DNA of 17,783 bases from Fimbriimonadales bacterium. GTDB taxonomy: Bacteria > Armatimonadota > Fimbriimonadia > Fimbriimonadales > GBS-DC. The notes under the pieces were generated by a model. That model had not been told where the DNA came from. It ran no database searches and saw only the letters and a list, made by a program, of their open reading frames with translations. The translations under genes were made by a program, and so were the position numbers. The stretch spans positions 1 to 17,783 of the forward strand of contig JANXCK010000054.1 of assembly GCA_025060055.1 (NCBI GenBank), in the 5' to 3' direction. Each line of letters starts with the position of its first letter. Positions within the stretch are counted from its first letter, which is position 1. Positions 1-7,570 of the stretch are shown here, one piece after another.

Positions 1-459
1 GCAGACCTGACGCAGGAAACCTTCTATCGCGCCTTCCGCGCCTTCCACCGCTTTCGGGGCGACGCGCAACCTTACACTTGGCTCTACCGAATTGCGGTGA
101 ACCTCGCGAACGACCATCTGGAGAAACGAGCGCGTATCCGCAAGCGCGAAATCGAACTCGCCGCGCTGGAGTTTACAGACGACGGCGAGCCAACAGGTTG
201 GGATATGCCCGACTGGGGACCGTCGCCAGAGGAACATCTGCTGCAGCAGGAACTGGTGCAAAAAGTGCAACGGCTCATCCAGCAGATGCCGCCCGACTAT
301 CGGGAGATTATTCTGCTGCGTGAGTACGAAGAGATGTCCTACGAGGAGATGGCGGAAGTGTTAGGCATCACGCTGGAGGCGGTGCGGAGCCGCTTGGCGC
401 GGGCGCGTGCATGGCTGCGTCTTCGCCTTGCCCCCTATCTACAGGAGGAGGAACAGTGA
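1..459 (+). CDS. ECF-type RNA polymerase sigma factor, 5' end cut by window
   Basis: The frame is open from base 1 and shows 152 residues, so the true start lies upstream of the window; an internal GTG at 97 is not the start. The first ~35 residues (DLTQETFYRAF, then FRGDAQPYTWLYRIAVN) match sigma region 2 of extracytoplasmic-function factors. The C-terminal ~55 residues (MPPDYREIILLREYEEMSYE, then EVLGITLEAVRSRLARAR) are the region 4 helix-turn-helix that contacts the -35 element. It would direct RNA polymerase to a specific promoter set. The stop codon shares one base with the ATG of the downstream BamA-like gene, so the two are probably translationally coupled. No anti-sigma gene follows, which is unusual for an ECF factor. 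Family assignment is firm; the subgroup (RpoE/SigW-like) is inference. Confidence 0.93.
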   Translation, partial: ADLTQETFYRAFRAFHRFRGDAQPYTWLYRIAVNLANDHLEKRARIRKREIELAALEFTDDGEPTGWDMPDWGPSPEEHLLQQELVQKVQRLIQQMPPDYREIILLREYEEMSYEEMAEVLGITLEAVRSRLARARAWLRLRLAPYLQEEEQ

Positions 460-2249
460 TGTTCAACGGCAAATCACTGCGCTACGGGATGGCACTTGCG
501 TGGCTACTGCTCACCACACTGTCGGGATTGGCGCAGGAGCGACGCGTCGAAAGCGTCGCGATTCGGGGACTACGCCACATTTCGGAGACGGCGGTGACGG
601 CAGCATTACGCCTCAAGTCGGGCGAACCGTTCTCAGAAGCCAGCTTAGAAGCCGACCGCCGCACCATCGAGGGGATGGGATTGTTCAGCGCGGTACGCCC
701 CAGCGTCGAGCAGACCGAAACGGGTGTGCGCGTCGCCTTCGATGTCGTAGAGAACGCGCTCATCCGTGAGGTGCGCTTCACAGGCAACACCGTGCTAAGC
801 CACGAGCAGCTGTTGGAAGTTATCCGCAACAAGCCTGGCTTCGTGTTCAACACGAACTTTGCCGAGTCGGACATCCGTGCAATCCGCGAAGCCTACCAGC
901 GCGCGGGCTACATCGTGCTGCCCGAAGGCTACCTCGCGCCCGACTATGAGACGGGCGTGCTGACGATTGCGCTCTCGGAACTGCGCGTCGGACAAATCAA
1001 AATAGAAGGTAATGTCAAGACCCGCACGGGCGTCATCCTGCGCGAGATACGCACGAAACCGGGCGAACTGTTCAACACCGTTCGCTGGCAACGCGACATC
1101 AACCGCCTGTACAACACAGGCTACTTCGACCAGATTACCCCTGAAGACACGCTGTCGGCGCCGGGCGTAATCGATTTCACCTTGCGTGTTAAGGAACGCC
1201 CGACAGGCAAGTTGACCGTGGGCTTTGCGATTGACAACCGTCGCCGCCTCATCGGACTGGCGGAGATTTTCGAGACCAACTTTCAGGGCACGGGGCGCAC
1301 CGTCGGGCTGAACTTTCAAAGCACGGGCGGACGCAACGGCAACAGCATCGAGCTGCTGTTCACAGAACCGTACCTGGATCGGCAGCGTACCTCGCTGTCC
1401 GTATCGCTGTATGATAAGCTGGTGTACCGCTTCACCTCCAACTTTTTCGGGGGGCAGATCGACCCGAACTTGGAGCAGCGTTATGATGAGCGGCGGCGTG
1501 GCGCGATGCTGGGGCTTGCCCGCCCGCTGAACGATTTTGTCACCGCCTCGTTGGGTGTGCGCGCCGAAGATGTGAACACGAACCGCGTGGCGACCGACCA
1601 GGGTGGCGGTTTTATCCGTCAAGATGGCTCGCTGGTCAGTTTCACGCTGCGCGGTGTCTATAGCGACCGCGACTTTGACTTAGACCCTGCGCAAGGGCAG
1701 TACCTTGCCCTCACGCTGGAGCCTGGGTTCACTAACATCCGTTCGGCGGAGCAGCGGTTTCTCGACTCGGGGGTTGTGCGACTGGGGCGCTCGAACTTCT
1801 TCCGCACCGCGCTCGACTATCGCGTCTACTACAGCCCGCAGGGCAGGCGCACGCAGCCCGATGATAGGCGGCAGGTGTTCGCCCTGCGTGCCTACTTCGG
1901 CACGGTGTCGGGCACTGTGCCGTTCTTCGAGCAGTTCTTCATCGGCGGGGCAGAGACACTGCGCGGCTACCCTGAAGACCGTTTCTGGGGCAAGAACGCT
2001 GCGCTGCTGAGCTTGGAGTTCCGCCAGCCCGTCGAGAAGGCATTCACCTTAGTCTTCTTCGTCGATATCGGGCACGCGTGGGGCGGCTACCCCAGCGTGA
2101 ACGAGTTCACTCAAAGCCGCAGCTTCAAACCGCAGATTGGCTACGGCGTGGGCTGCCGCGTGCGCACGCCGTTGGGACCGTTGCGCATTGACTACGGCAT
2201 CGGACGCGACGGCGGACGCACGCACTTCAGCGTGGGGCAGGTGTTCTAA
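459..2249 (+). CDS. bamA: Omp85/BamA-type outer membrane protein assembly factor
   Basis: 596 residues. The ATG at 459 is chosen because a strong AGGAGGAGGA lies just upstream (443-452) and the protein then begins with a signal peptide (MFNGKSLRYG, then a hydrophobic core ending LSGLAQ, ~1-26). Three POTRA-like modules follow (~29-98, ~100-174, ~175-247), each with the VxxVxxxGnxxl start and a GyF or GLF end. A C-terminal 16-strand barrel covers ~250-596. The Omp85 loop-6 signature is present as GGAETLRGY (R502, G503), and the protein ends in a beta-signal with terminal Phe. Omp85 proteins insert barrel proteins into the outer membrane from the periplasm. Three POTRA modules are fewer than the five of E. 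coli BamA, so a TamA-like or other Omp85 role is possible. The adjacent Skp-like gene favours BamA. Its presence implies a diderm envelope. Confidence 0.9.
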   Translation: MFNGKSLRYGMALAWLLLTTLSGLAQERRVESVAIRGLRHISETAVTAALRLKSGEPFSEASLEADRRTIEGMGLFSAVRPSVEQTETGVRVAFDVVENALIREVRFTGNTVLSHEQLLEVIRNKPGFVFNTNFAESDIRAIREAYQRAGYIVLPEGYLAPDYETGVLTIALSELRVGQIKIEGNVKTRTGVILREIRTKPGELFNTVRWQRDINRLYNTGYFDQITPEDTLSAPGVIDFTLRVKERPTGKLTVGFAIDNRRRLIGLAEIFETNFQGTGRTVGLNFQSTGGRNGNSIELLFTEPYLDRQRTSLSVSLYDKLVYRFTSNFFGGQIDPNLEQRYDERRRGAMLGLARPLNDFVTASLGVRAEDVNTNRVATDQGGGFIRQDGSLVSFTLRGVYSDRDFDLDPAQGQYLALTLEPGFTNIRSAEQRFLDSGVVRLGRSNFFRTALDYRVYYSPQGRRTQPDDRRQVFALRAYFGTVSGTVPFFEQFFIGGAETLRGYPEDRFWGKNAALLSLEFRQPVEKAFTLVFFVDIGHAWGGYPSVNEFTQSRSFKPQIGYGVGCRVRTPLGPLRIDYGIGRDGGRTHFSVGQVF

Positions 2250-2263
2250 CAGGTATACTCCCC
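2250..2263 (+). promoter_or_regulatory. Putative promoter for the skp-like gene (-10 TATACT)
   Basis: CAGGTATACTCCCC begins at the base after the bamA stop codon. The same 14 bases occur on the - strand at 7501-7514 upstream of the ABC ATPase, and an 11-base version lies at 10905-10915. TATACT (2254-2259) fits a sigma-A -10 box and would start a transcript about 30 nt before the ATG at 2297, leaving room for the GGAGG at 2285-2289. No convincing -35 is visible. It may instead be a regulator site. Confidence 0.5.
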
Positions 2264-2296
2264 TCGCTGCATAAAAAATGACACGGAGGTTCAACC

Positions 2297-2962
2297 ATGA
2301 AACGGCTCACAGGATGTCTGCTTGGAATGTGGATGCTGTTGGGGGCGAGCTTCGCCCAGTCGTTTGGGATCGTGGACTTAGAGCGCGTGGAGCGCGAGTC
2401 GCAGTTTTTCCGCACCCGCGCCGAGCAACTGCAAACGCTCCAAACCCGCTACCGCGGGGTCATCCAGTCGATGGTTGAAAATATCATCCTCACGGACGAG
2501 GAGCGCGAGGAACTCAAGAACCTGTTGCTGGCGGAGAACTTGAACAACGCGCAGCAGCAGCGTGTACAGCAGCTGAGCCAGACCGCACGCCAGCGCGCGA
2601 CGGAACTGCAGCAGCTGCGCCAAAAGCCGCAACCCACTGAGACCGAAAAAGCCGCGCTGGAACGGTTCACCCAGATGGAAGCACGCGGACGCGAGGCGGT
2701 TCAGGCTTTAGACCAGCAACTCGCCCAGCAGCTGGAGCAGCGCACGCGCCAACTGAACGAGGAAATCCGCAAAGCGTTCGACGAGGTCGTCGCGCAGGTC
2801 GCCAAAGAACGCAAACTCGCGGTGGTTTTCAACAAGAGCTTGGTGGTCTTGTACGCGGAGGTGGACATCACCGACGAGGTGATTCGGCGATTGAACGCAC
2901 GCAAGGAAAGCAAGGCGCCAGCGCCCGCCAGCAATAGCGGCGCTCGGCGTCGGGGTTCGTAG
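2297..2962 (+). CDS. skp: OmpH/Skp-family periplasmic chaperone
   Basis: 221 residues; GGAGG at 2285-2289 supports this ATG. An N-terminal signal peptide (MKRLTGCLLGMWMLLGASFA) is followed by the family's opening beta strand (FGIVDLERVERES). A long Gln/Glu/Arg-rich coiled coil (~40-170) and the closing strand (KLAVVFNKSLVVLYAEVDIT, then DEVIRRLN) follow, which is the arrangement of the OmpH family. Skp is a soluble trimeric periplasmic holdase that carries unfolded outer-membrane proteins to the BAM complex, so position directly after the BamA-like gene fits. The middle is longer than in E. coli Skp (mature ~140 residues), mainly through an extended coiled coil. It probably has its own promoter as well as read-through from upstream. 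Confidence 0.88.
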   Translation: MKRLTGCLLGMWMLLGASFAQSFGIVDLERVERESQFFRTRAEQLQTLQTRYRGVIQSMVENIILTDEEREELKNLLLAENLNNAQQQRVQQLSQTARQRATELQQLRQKPQPTETEKAALERFTQMEARGREAVQALDQQLAQQLEQRTRQLNEEIRKAFDEVVAQVAKERKLAVVFNKSLVVLYAEVDITDEVIRRLNARKESKAPAPASNSGARRRGS

Positions 2963-2964
2963 CG

Positions 2965-3927
2965 ATGGCGTGTTGGCGAGGCGGTTTTGGCAGGGGCGTG
3001 CTGCTTGCGGGCATTTTTGCCCTCTGCTTGTCTGCTTGTCAGCGCCGTGCAGAGATGCGCGTGCGCATCGACCTTCAACGCGCGGCGCAGGCACTCACAC
3101 TGCCCCTGCCACCTTCACCGCCTTCGCGTCTGCCTGCAGCCCAGAGTATGTTTCGTGCCGAATCGTGGCAGTTGGCTTTGGTAGAGTCGCCTCCGCCTAC
3201 CGAGACGCTGAGCCAGCGACGCCAACTCGCCTTGTTGAGCATTGAGCAGCAGCGCGACGCTGTGCGCCAGAACCTGCTGCAAGCACGCCTGCGCAACCTG
3301 CCCGAACTGGAACAACGCTGGCGCACAGAACTCCGCGCCCAGTATGACCTTGAGTCGCTGCGTGCGGAGCGTGACGCCGAGTGGCAGGAAGCGTTCCAGC
3401 AGTACGGTCAGCGGCGGTTTCCCTTGCTGGTGGAGCGTGTGCTTGCTGCCCCCGAAAGCGAGGCGCAGCGCGACGCGCAAGCACGCATAGACCGACTCGA
3501 TCGAGAATGGCAGGCACGGGAGCAAGCGATTGAGGCGCAGTATCGGGCACGCCAGGAGCGCGTCGAGCAGGAAATCCAAGTGCGCCTCAACGCCCGAAAG
3601 CGCGAGTTCATCCGCAACGCGGAACTGGAAGTGCGCGAGCAACTTGCCCAGCAGCCCAACCCCGCCGAGCTGTACCTACCGCAGCCGCAGACACAGCCGT
3701 CGGCGCCCGCGCGACACCAACCAGTTCCTGCGATGACGGCTCGGTTCCCCGCGCGTCGACTGGACGCCTCACTTCGGGCACGCCGCGCCCACGGCGAACA
3801 GGTGCGCCTGCAGATACTCACACAACTCGCACGCGAATGGGCGCAAATACACGGCTACACGCTCACCGACGATGCCCGCGCGCCCGACAAGACCGACGCC
3901 TTTGTACGCTACCTGCTTGACAGGTAG
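2965..3927 (+). CDS. Coiled-coil lipoprotein of unknown function, third member of the bamA-skp cluster
   Basis: 320 residues, starting 2 bases after the skp-like stop, so almost certainly co-transcribed. A basic start plus hydrophobic stretch ends in the lipobox LSAC (Cys25), predicting a lipid-anchored envelope protein. A proline-rich linker (PLPPSPPSRLP) follows, then ~90-230 is a strongly charged coiled coil (many Arg, Glu, Gln, with motifs such as RIDRLDREWQAREQAIEAQ). A second Pro/Gln-rich linker and a short helical C-terminal part (~260-320) end the protein. I do not recognise a named family. The layout is reminiscent of the neighbouring Skp-like protein, and a role in envelope assembly is inferred from context only. 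Its 3' end overlaps the 3' end of the convergent GH2 gene by 19 bases. Confidence 0.8.
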   Translation: MACWRGGFGRGVLLAGIFALCLSACQRRAEMRVRIDLQRAAQALTLPLPPSPPSRLPAAQSMFRAESWQLALVESPPPTETLSQRRQLALLSIEQQRDAVRQNLLQARLRNLPELEQRWRTELRAQYDLESLRAERDAEWQEAFQQYGQRRFPLLVERVLAAPESEAQRDAQARIDRLDREWQAREQAIEAQYRARQERVEQEIQVRLNARKREFIRNAELEVREQLAQQPNPAELYLPQPQTQPSAPARHQPVPAMTARFPARRLDASLRARRAHGEQVRLQILTQLAREWAQIHGYTLTDDARAPDKTDAFVRYLLDR

Positions 3928-6764
3928 TCCAACATTGCCCAAAGCCAGTACTGCCCCGCAGGATGGTAGCGCAGCGTGAGCGGCGTATCACCGTGTTGCC
4001 CTGCAAAGTGCAGGCTCGTGATGAGCAGACTGCCTGCGCCCAGCTGCACCTCGCCCAAGTACCACGCGGTGTAGCCCGTGCGCATGTCTACACGCTGCCA
4101 AATCGGCTGGACTCGGCTGTCCAGCAGCCTGTCCGTGCGCACTGCCAAGTCGGTGCTGAAGGCGAAGAGGCGCTCATCGAGGTGCGTGGGCTGGGGCAGT
4201 CGCTCCCAAAGCGGATGGGGCAAGAATCGATGCGCTGCCTCGCGCCAAAACGGAACACGCTCACACGCGAGCATTAGGGTCTGTTCGTTGCCCTCGCCCC
4301 TTTGCCCCTTCTCCCACGCTGTGGGAGTGGGGGAACCCGGCTCCCCTCTCCCGCGTTGCGGGAGAGCGATTGGGGGTGAGGGCACAATCCCACCAGAAAA
4401 CCCGACCGGTGCAAGTACCCAAAGCGCTGCCCCACCTCTGCGCACAAACTCCAACTGCCTCCAGTCGGGCTGAGTCGTGAGCAGAATAGGGGCGCGACTA
4501 CGAGACGCTGCATCCTGCTCCGCAAGATGGCTCCGGCTCACTCCCGATGACTCTGTTGTTGCGAGCAACTGTTCGTAATCTGCGCCGCTGACACGGGGCA
4601 AGTCGGACGGCAAGCCCCAGAGCAGCTCAGCAGGGTCATACACAGCAACCGCGCCAAGCACGCTCCAGTCGGGAACTGGGTACACCCCCCAGTTCCAACT
4701 GTTCGTGGCAATTGGCTCGCCCGAAGGCGCAAGCAGCTCTGCAGTGAACCGCGCGACTTGAGGCGTCGCCACGCCAGGCAGGTTTAACTCCAACTGCGTG
4801 AGGAAAGTGATACCCGCGCCGCTCAGTCGCGCGGAACAGGCTACCTGCCCATGCATCTCTCCTGAACCCTCGCGCCCTGACCACTCTAATCTCCATCGGA
4901 CTGCCTTTGCCTCGACAGGCTTACCGAAGTGCGAGACTGCGAGTCGGGGGTAGAGCGCTCGCCCGCCAAAGTGGTTGTACGGGTCAGGGTGGGCAGGTCG
5001 GTCGCCCCCCGCGAGCCACTCGCGCCGCCGATGCCAATCCAACAGCAGCACGGTATCGGCGTTGAATAGAGCATAACTTTCGGGCGAAATCTTTAACTCA
5101 CCGCGTTCGTCCAGAATGCCAGAAGTGGTGATGGGCGTGTCTTTTAGTCCCGTGACGACATAGCCTGAGGTTTGGGGCAGGCTGCGCATTGTTTCCAGCA
5201 CCAGTTTATGATAGGCGTGCATTTCGCGCCGCGAGGTCTCCACCAGCTCAGGCAGGGCGTCTGCTAAACCCGCTTGTTGCATCCGCTCTTCTACGAAGGG
5301 CGTCTCGTAGAACCAGCGCACGCCTTGCGGATTGAGGTCGGGGTCGCGCTCCAGCCACCATCGCTGCGCGGGCGGAACAGTGCGGCGCAAGGTTGCGAAA
5401 TCGCGCTGCGTATCGTGGTCGGCGAACTCGCCTTGCAGCCACGGCGCGGGCGGGCGGAGCGTGTCCAAGAAAGCGCGGAAGGTGGTGCGTGCAAAGTGCG
5501 CGTCGCCGTACAGGTGGTAATCGGCGAAGTCAGCGTACTCGCACAACGCGCCGCCGTAGCATTCGCCCCCGCCGCTATTGTCGCGCACGAGAGGGCTACC
5601 TGTCAGCTGCTTCACCAGCGCGTACAACTCGCCTAACGCCGCGCTGGGGAAGCGCGTCGAGAGTTCGCAACCTAATGTCCAGAGCAGAATCGAGGGGTGA
5701 TTGCGCACCTGCTTGACAATCGCTGCGTACTCGCTTTGTGCTTGAGCGATTTGCTCAGCGTTCATGGCAGGCAACCAGAGGGGTAGCTCCAGCCAAACTG
5801 CCATCCCCAAGCGGTCGCATAGTGCAAGATATTCCCGACTGGGAACCCACAAGCATGCCTTGAGCATGTTGAACCCGCAGCGCTGGGCGGACTGCAGTTC
5901 CCTTTTCGCCTGTTCCTGCTCAGGGTACGGCGCGTGTGTGTGTAGATACCAGCCCCAGTGCAGCACGCCGCGCGGGTAAAACGGCTCATCGTTGAGCAAG
6001 ATGGTCGCGCCGTCGATGCGCACCGTGCGCAACCCGAACTCGGTCTGCACGCAGTGGCTGAGCGCGTTGCCTGTGAACACTTCGGCGACGATGCGGTACA
6101 GGTGTGGCGTGCGCGGATGCCACGCCTGTGGCTCGCTAAGTTGAAACTGGTGCGCCCAGTGCGCCTCTGCTTCGAACTGCGCCGTGTGAACCTGTTGTCC
6201 CGACGGCGCGAAGACGGTCAGCCGTACTGTGGCGGGCAGCGCGCCCCCGATTTCACCCTGCACGCGAACGCGTCCGTCTGCTTCGGCGCATACCCAAAGG
6301 TCTACAAGCCACGCCGCACCCGTCTCGAACAGAGACACGGGCTGCCAGATGCCCCCGAAAGTGCTGGACACATACGGCAGGAACCCGCTCAGCACCTGCG
6401 GCACGGGATAGGTCGTGCCGCCGTTCTTGATAATGCTGAGGCGCAGTCGGTTCTCGCCTTCGCGGATGGCAGGCGTGATGTCCCAACTGAAACTGTCCCA
6501 AATGCCCTTGTGAACGCCAATCAGAGTCTCGTTCAAAAAGCCGCGCACCTCGTAGCTGACACCGCCGCAGTGGAGCCAATAGTGCCTGCCGCGCGACGGT
6601 TCAATCGGCACCACATAGAGGTACTCGCAAGCCCCCTCGTAGGTCTTCGGTAGCCCGTAATCTTCCCATGCGCTGGGCACATGCACCGCGCGTTGCCAGC
6701 CAAGTGCGGGCGCGGTGAGAGTCCACTCCGTGAGGCGTCGGGCGCGGGTGTCTAATAACGCCAT
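3909..6764 (-). CDS. Glycoside hydrolase family 2 (beta-galactosidase/glucuronidase-like), no signal peptide
   Basis: 951 residues. An N-terminal jelly-roll sugar-binding domain (~1-150) contains YWLHCGGVSYEVRGFLN and SSTFGGIWQPV, typical of GH2. An Ig-like domain (~150-245) is followed by a TIM barrel (~250-600) beginning EFGLRTVRIDG...LNDEPFYPRGVLHWG. GH2 enzymes are retaining exo-glycosidases. The acid/base motif is HPSILLWTLGCE (Glu367), where the usual Asn before Glu is Cys366. Glu446 in PWLQGEFADH is the likely nucleophile, 79 residues later, a spacing normal for the family. Large C-terminal domains follow, with a repeat-derived insertion at ~795-825. No signal peptide is seen, so it acts in the cytoplasm or its substrate is imported. 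It starts 2 bases after the ABC ATPase stop, so the two form an operon. Substrate is not predictable; an inactive or altered enzyme is possible. Confidence 0.85.
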   Translation of the reverse strand: MALLDTRARRLTEWTLTAPALGWQRAVHVPSAWEDYGLPKTYEGACEYLYVVPIEPSRGRHYWLHCGGVSYEVRGFLNETLIGVHKGIWDSFSWDITPAIREGENRLRLSIIKNGGTTYPVPQVLSGFLPYVSSTFGGIWQPVSLFETGAAWLVDLWVCAEADGRVRVQGEIGGALPATVRLTVFAPSGQQVHTAQFEAEAHWAHQFQLSEPQAWHPRTPHLYRIVAEVFTGNALSHCVQTEFGLRTVRIDGATILLNDEPFYPRGVLHWGWYLHTHAPYPEQEQAKRELQSAQRCGFNMLKACLWVPSREYLALCDRLGMAVWLELPLWLPAMNAEQIAQAQSEYAAIVKQVRNHPSILLWTLGCELSTRFPSAALGELYALVKQLTGSPLVRDNSGGGECYGGALCEYADFADYHLYGDAHFARTTFRAFLDTLRPPAPWLQGEFADHDTQRDFATLRRTVPPAQRWWLERDPDLNPQGVRWFYETPFVEERMQQAGLADALPELVETSRREMHAYHKLVLETMRSLPQTSGYVVTGLKDTPITTSGILDERGELKISPESYALFNADTVLLLDWHRRREWLAGGDRPAHPDPYNHFGGRALYPRLAVSHFGKPVEAKAVRWRLEWSGREGSGEMHGQVACSARLSGAGITFLTQLELNLPGVATPQVARFTAELLAPSGEPIATNSWNWGVYPVPDWSVLGAVAVYDPAELLWGLPSDLPRVSGADYEQLLATTESSGVSRSHLAEQDAASRSRAPILLTTQPDWRQLEFVRRGGAALWVLAPVGFSGGIVPSPPIALPQRGRGEPGSPTPTAWEKGQRGEGNEQTLMLACERVPFWREAAHRFLPHPLWERLPQPTHLDERLFAFSTDLAVRTDRLLDSRVQPIWQRVDMRTGYTAWYLGEVQLGAGSLLITSLHFAGQHGDTPLTLRYHPAGQYWLWAMLDYLSSR
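4290..4383. repeat. Palindromic repeat element inserted in frame inside the GH2 gene
   Basis: The 94 bases begin GCCCTCGCCCC and end GGGGGTGAGGGC, near-perfect terminal inverted repeats. Inside are two hairpins: CTCCCAC/GTGGGAG (around 4311-4327) and CTCTCCCGC/GCGGGAGAG (around 4346-4366). The same terminal sequence bounds an intergenic copy at 12678-12875. On the coding strand it adds a low-complexity stretch, PSPPIALPQRGRGEPGSPTP plus following residues, at about residues 795-825. The stretch keeps the frame open and is unlike any GH2 sequence around it. Confidence 0.75.
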
Positions 6765-6766
6765 CG

Positions 6767-7495
6767 TCAGTCCAGCACAGGGATTTTTTCGATTTCGCGC
6801 GTGGCGTCGCGGGGGTTCAGCACGGGTTCATCTGCCACGATTTTGCCGTCGCGGAAGCGGATGATGCGTTGCGCATGCTCGGCAATGTCGCGTTCGTGTG
6901 TCACCAGCACAATCGTGCGCCCTTCACGGTTCAGTCGCTGGAAAATCGCCATAATCTCCTCGCTGGAGCGCGAATCGAGATTGCCTGTCGGCTCATCCGC
7001 CAGAATCAGCACGGGGTTCGTCACGATAGCGCGGGCAATCGCGACACGCTGCTGCTGTCCGCCCGACAGTTCGTTGGGCTTGTGGTGCATCCGATCGCCC
7101 AAGCCCACCAGCTCGAGGGCGCGTCGGGCGCGCTCGGTGCGGTCGCGCACGCCTGCGTACAAGAGCGGCAGCTCCACATTGCGTAGCGCCGTCATGCGCG
7201 GCAGCAAGTTGAAGGTCTGAAACACGAAACCGATGTAGCGATTGCGAATCTGCGCCAGCTGCGCGTCGCTCAGCCGACTGACCAGCTCGCCGTTGAGGTA
7301 ATACTCGCCCTCCGTCGGGCGATCGAGACAGCCAATCAGGTTCATAAAGGTCGACTTGCCCGAACCCGACGGTCCCATAATCGCCACAAACTCGCCAGGC
7401 ATCACGGTCAAATCCACCCCTCTGAGCGCGTGAACCACCACAGAACCCATCTTATAGTCCTTTTTCAGATTGCGCACCTCGATAACGGGTTTCAT
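6767..7495 (-). CDS. ABC transporter ATP-binding protein, MacB/LolD type
   Basis: 242 residues, starting at the ATG of MKPVIEVRNLKKDY. The frame stays open upstream, but that part is only the antisense of the aldo/keto reductase. All ATPase motifs are present: Walker A GPSGSGKST (41-49), Q-loop Gln93, signature LSGGQ (143-147), Walker B VLILADEP (162-169) and switch His200. The MGSVVVHALRGVDLTVMPGE start and YIGFVFQTFNLLPRMTALRN place it with MacB/LolD/FtsE-like ATPases that drive export or lipoprotein release with FtsX-like permeases. No permease is visible on either side; the downstream gene is the GH2 hydrolase 2 bases away. There is no Shine-Dalgarno sequence, and a TATACT box ends 9 bases before the ATG, suggesting a nearly leaderless mRNA. 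Confidence 0.92.
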   Translation of the reverse strand: MKPVIEVRNLKKDYKMGSVVVHALRGVDLTVMPGEFVAIMGPSGSGKSTFMNLIGCLDRPTEGEYYLNGELVSRLSDAQLAQIRNRYIGFVFQTFNLLPRMTALRNVELPLLYAGVRDRTERARRALELVGLGDRMHHKPNELSGGQQQRVAIARAIVTNPVLILADEPTGNLDSRSSEEIMAIFQRLNREGRTIVLVTHERDIAEHAQRIIRFRDGKIVADEPVLNPRDATREIEKIPVLD

Positions 7496-7500
7496 ACGCT

Positions 7501-7514
7501 GGGGAGTATACCTG
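7501..7514 (-). promoter_or_regulatory. Putative promoter of the ABC ATPase-GH2 operon (-10 TATACT)
   Basis: On the - strand this is CAGGTATACTCCCC, the same 14 bases as at 2250-2263. TATACT occupies 7505-7510 and the ATG starts 9 bases after it at 7495, so transcription would begin only a few bases before the start codon. No -35 match is evident. Confidence 0.5.
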
Positions 7515-7570
7515 AGAGGACTTCGCTCACCTGCGGCGAATCGGGGTGTTTCGCAAGGAGGGCAGCAGCG

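Noticed and set aside
97..459. GTG at 97 as the start of the sigma factor
   Set aside because: The frame is open to base 1 and the preceding residues are conserved sigma region 2, so the gene begins outside the window.
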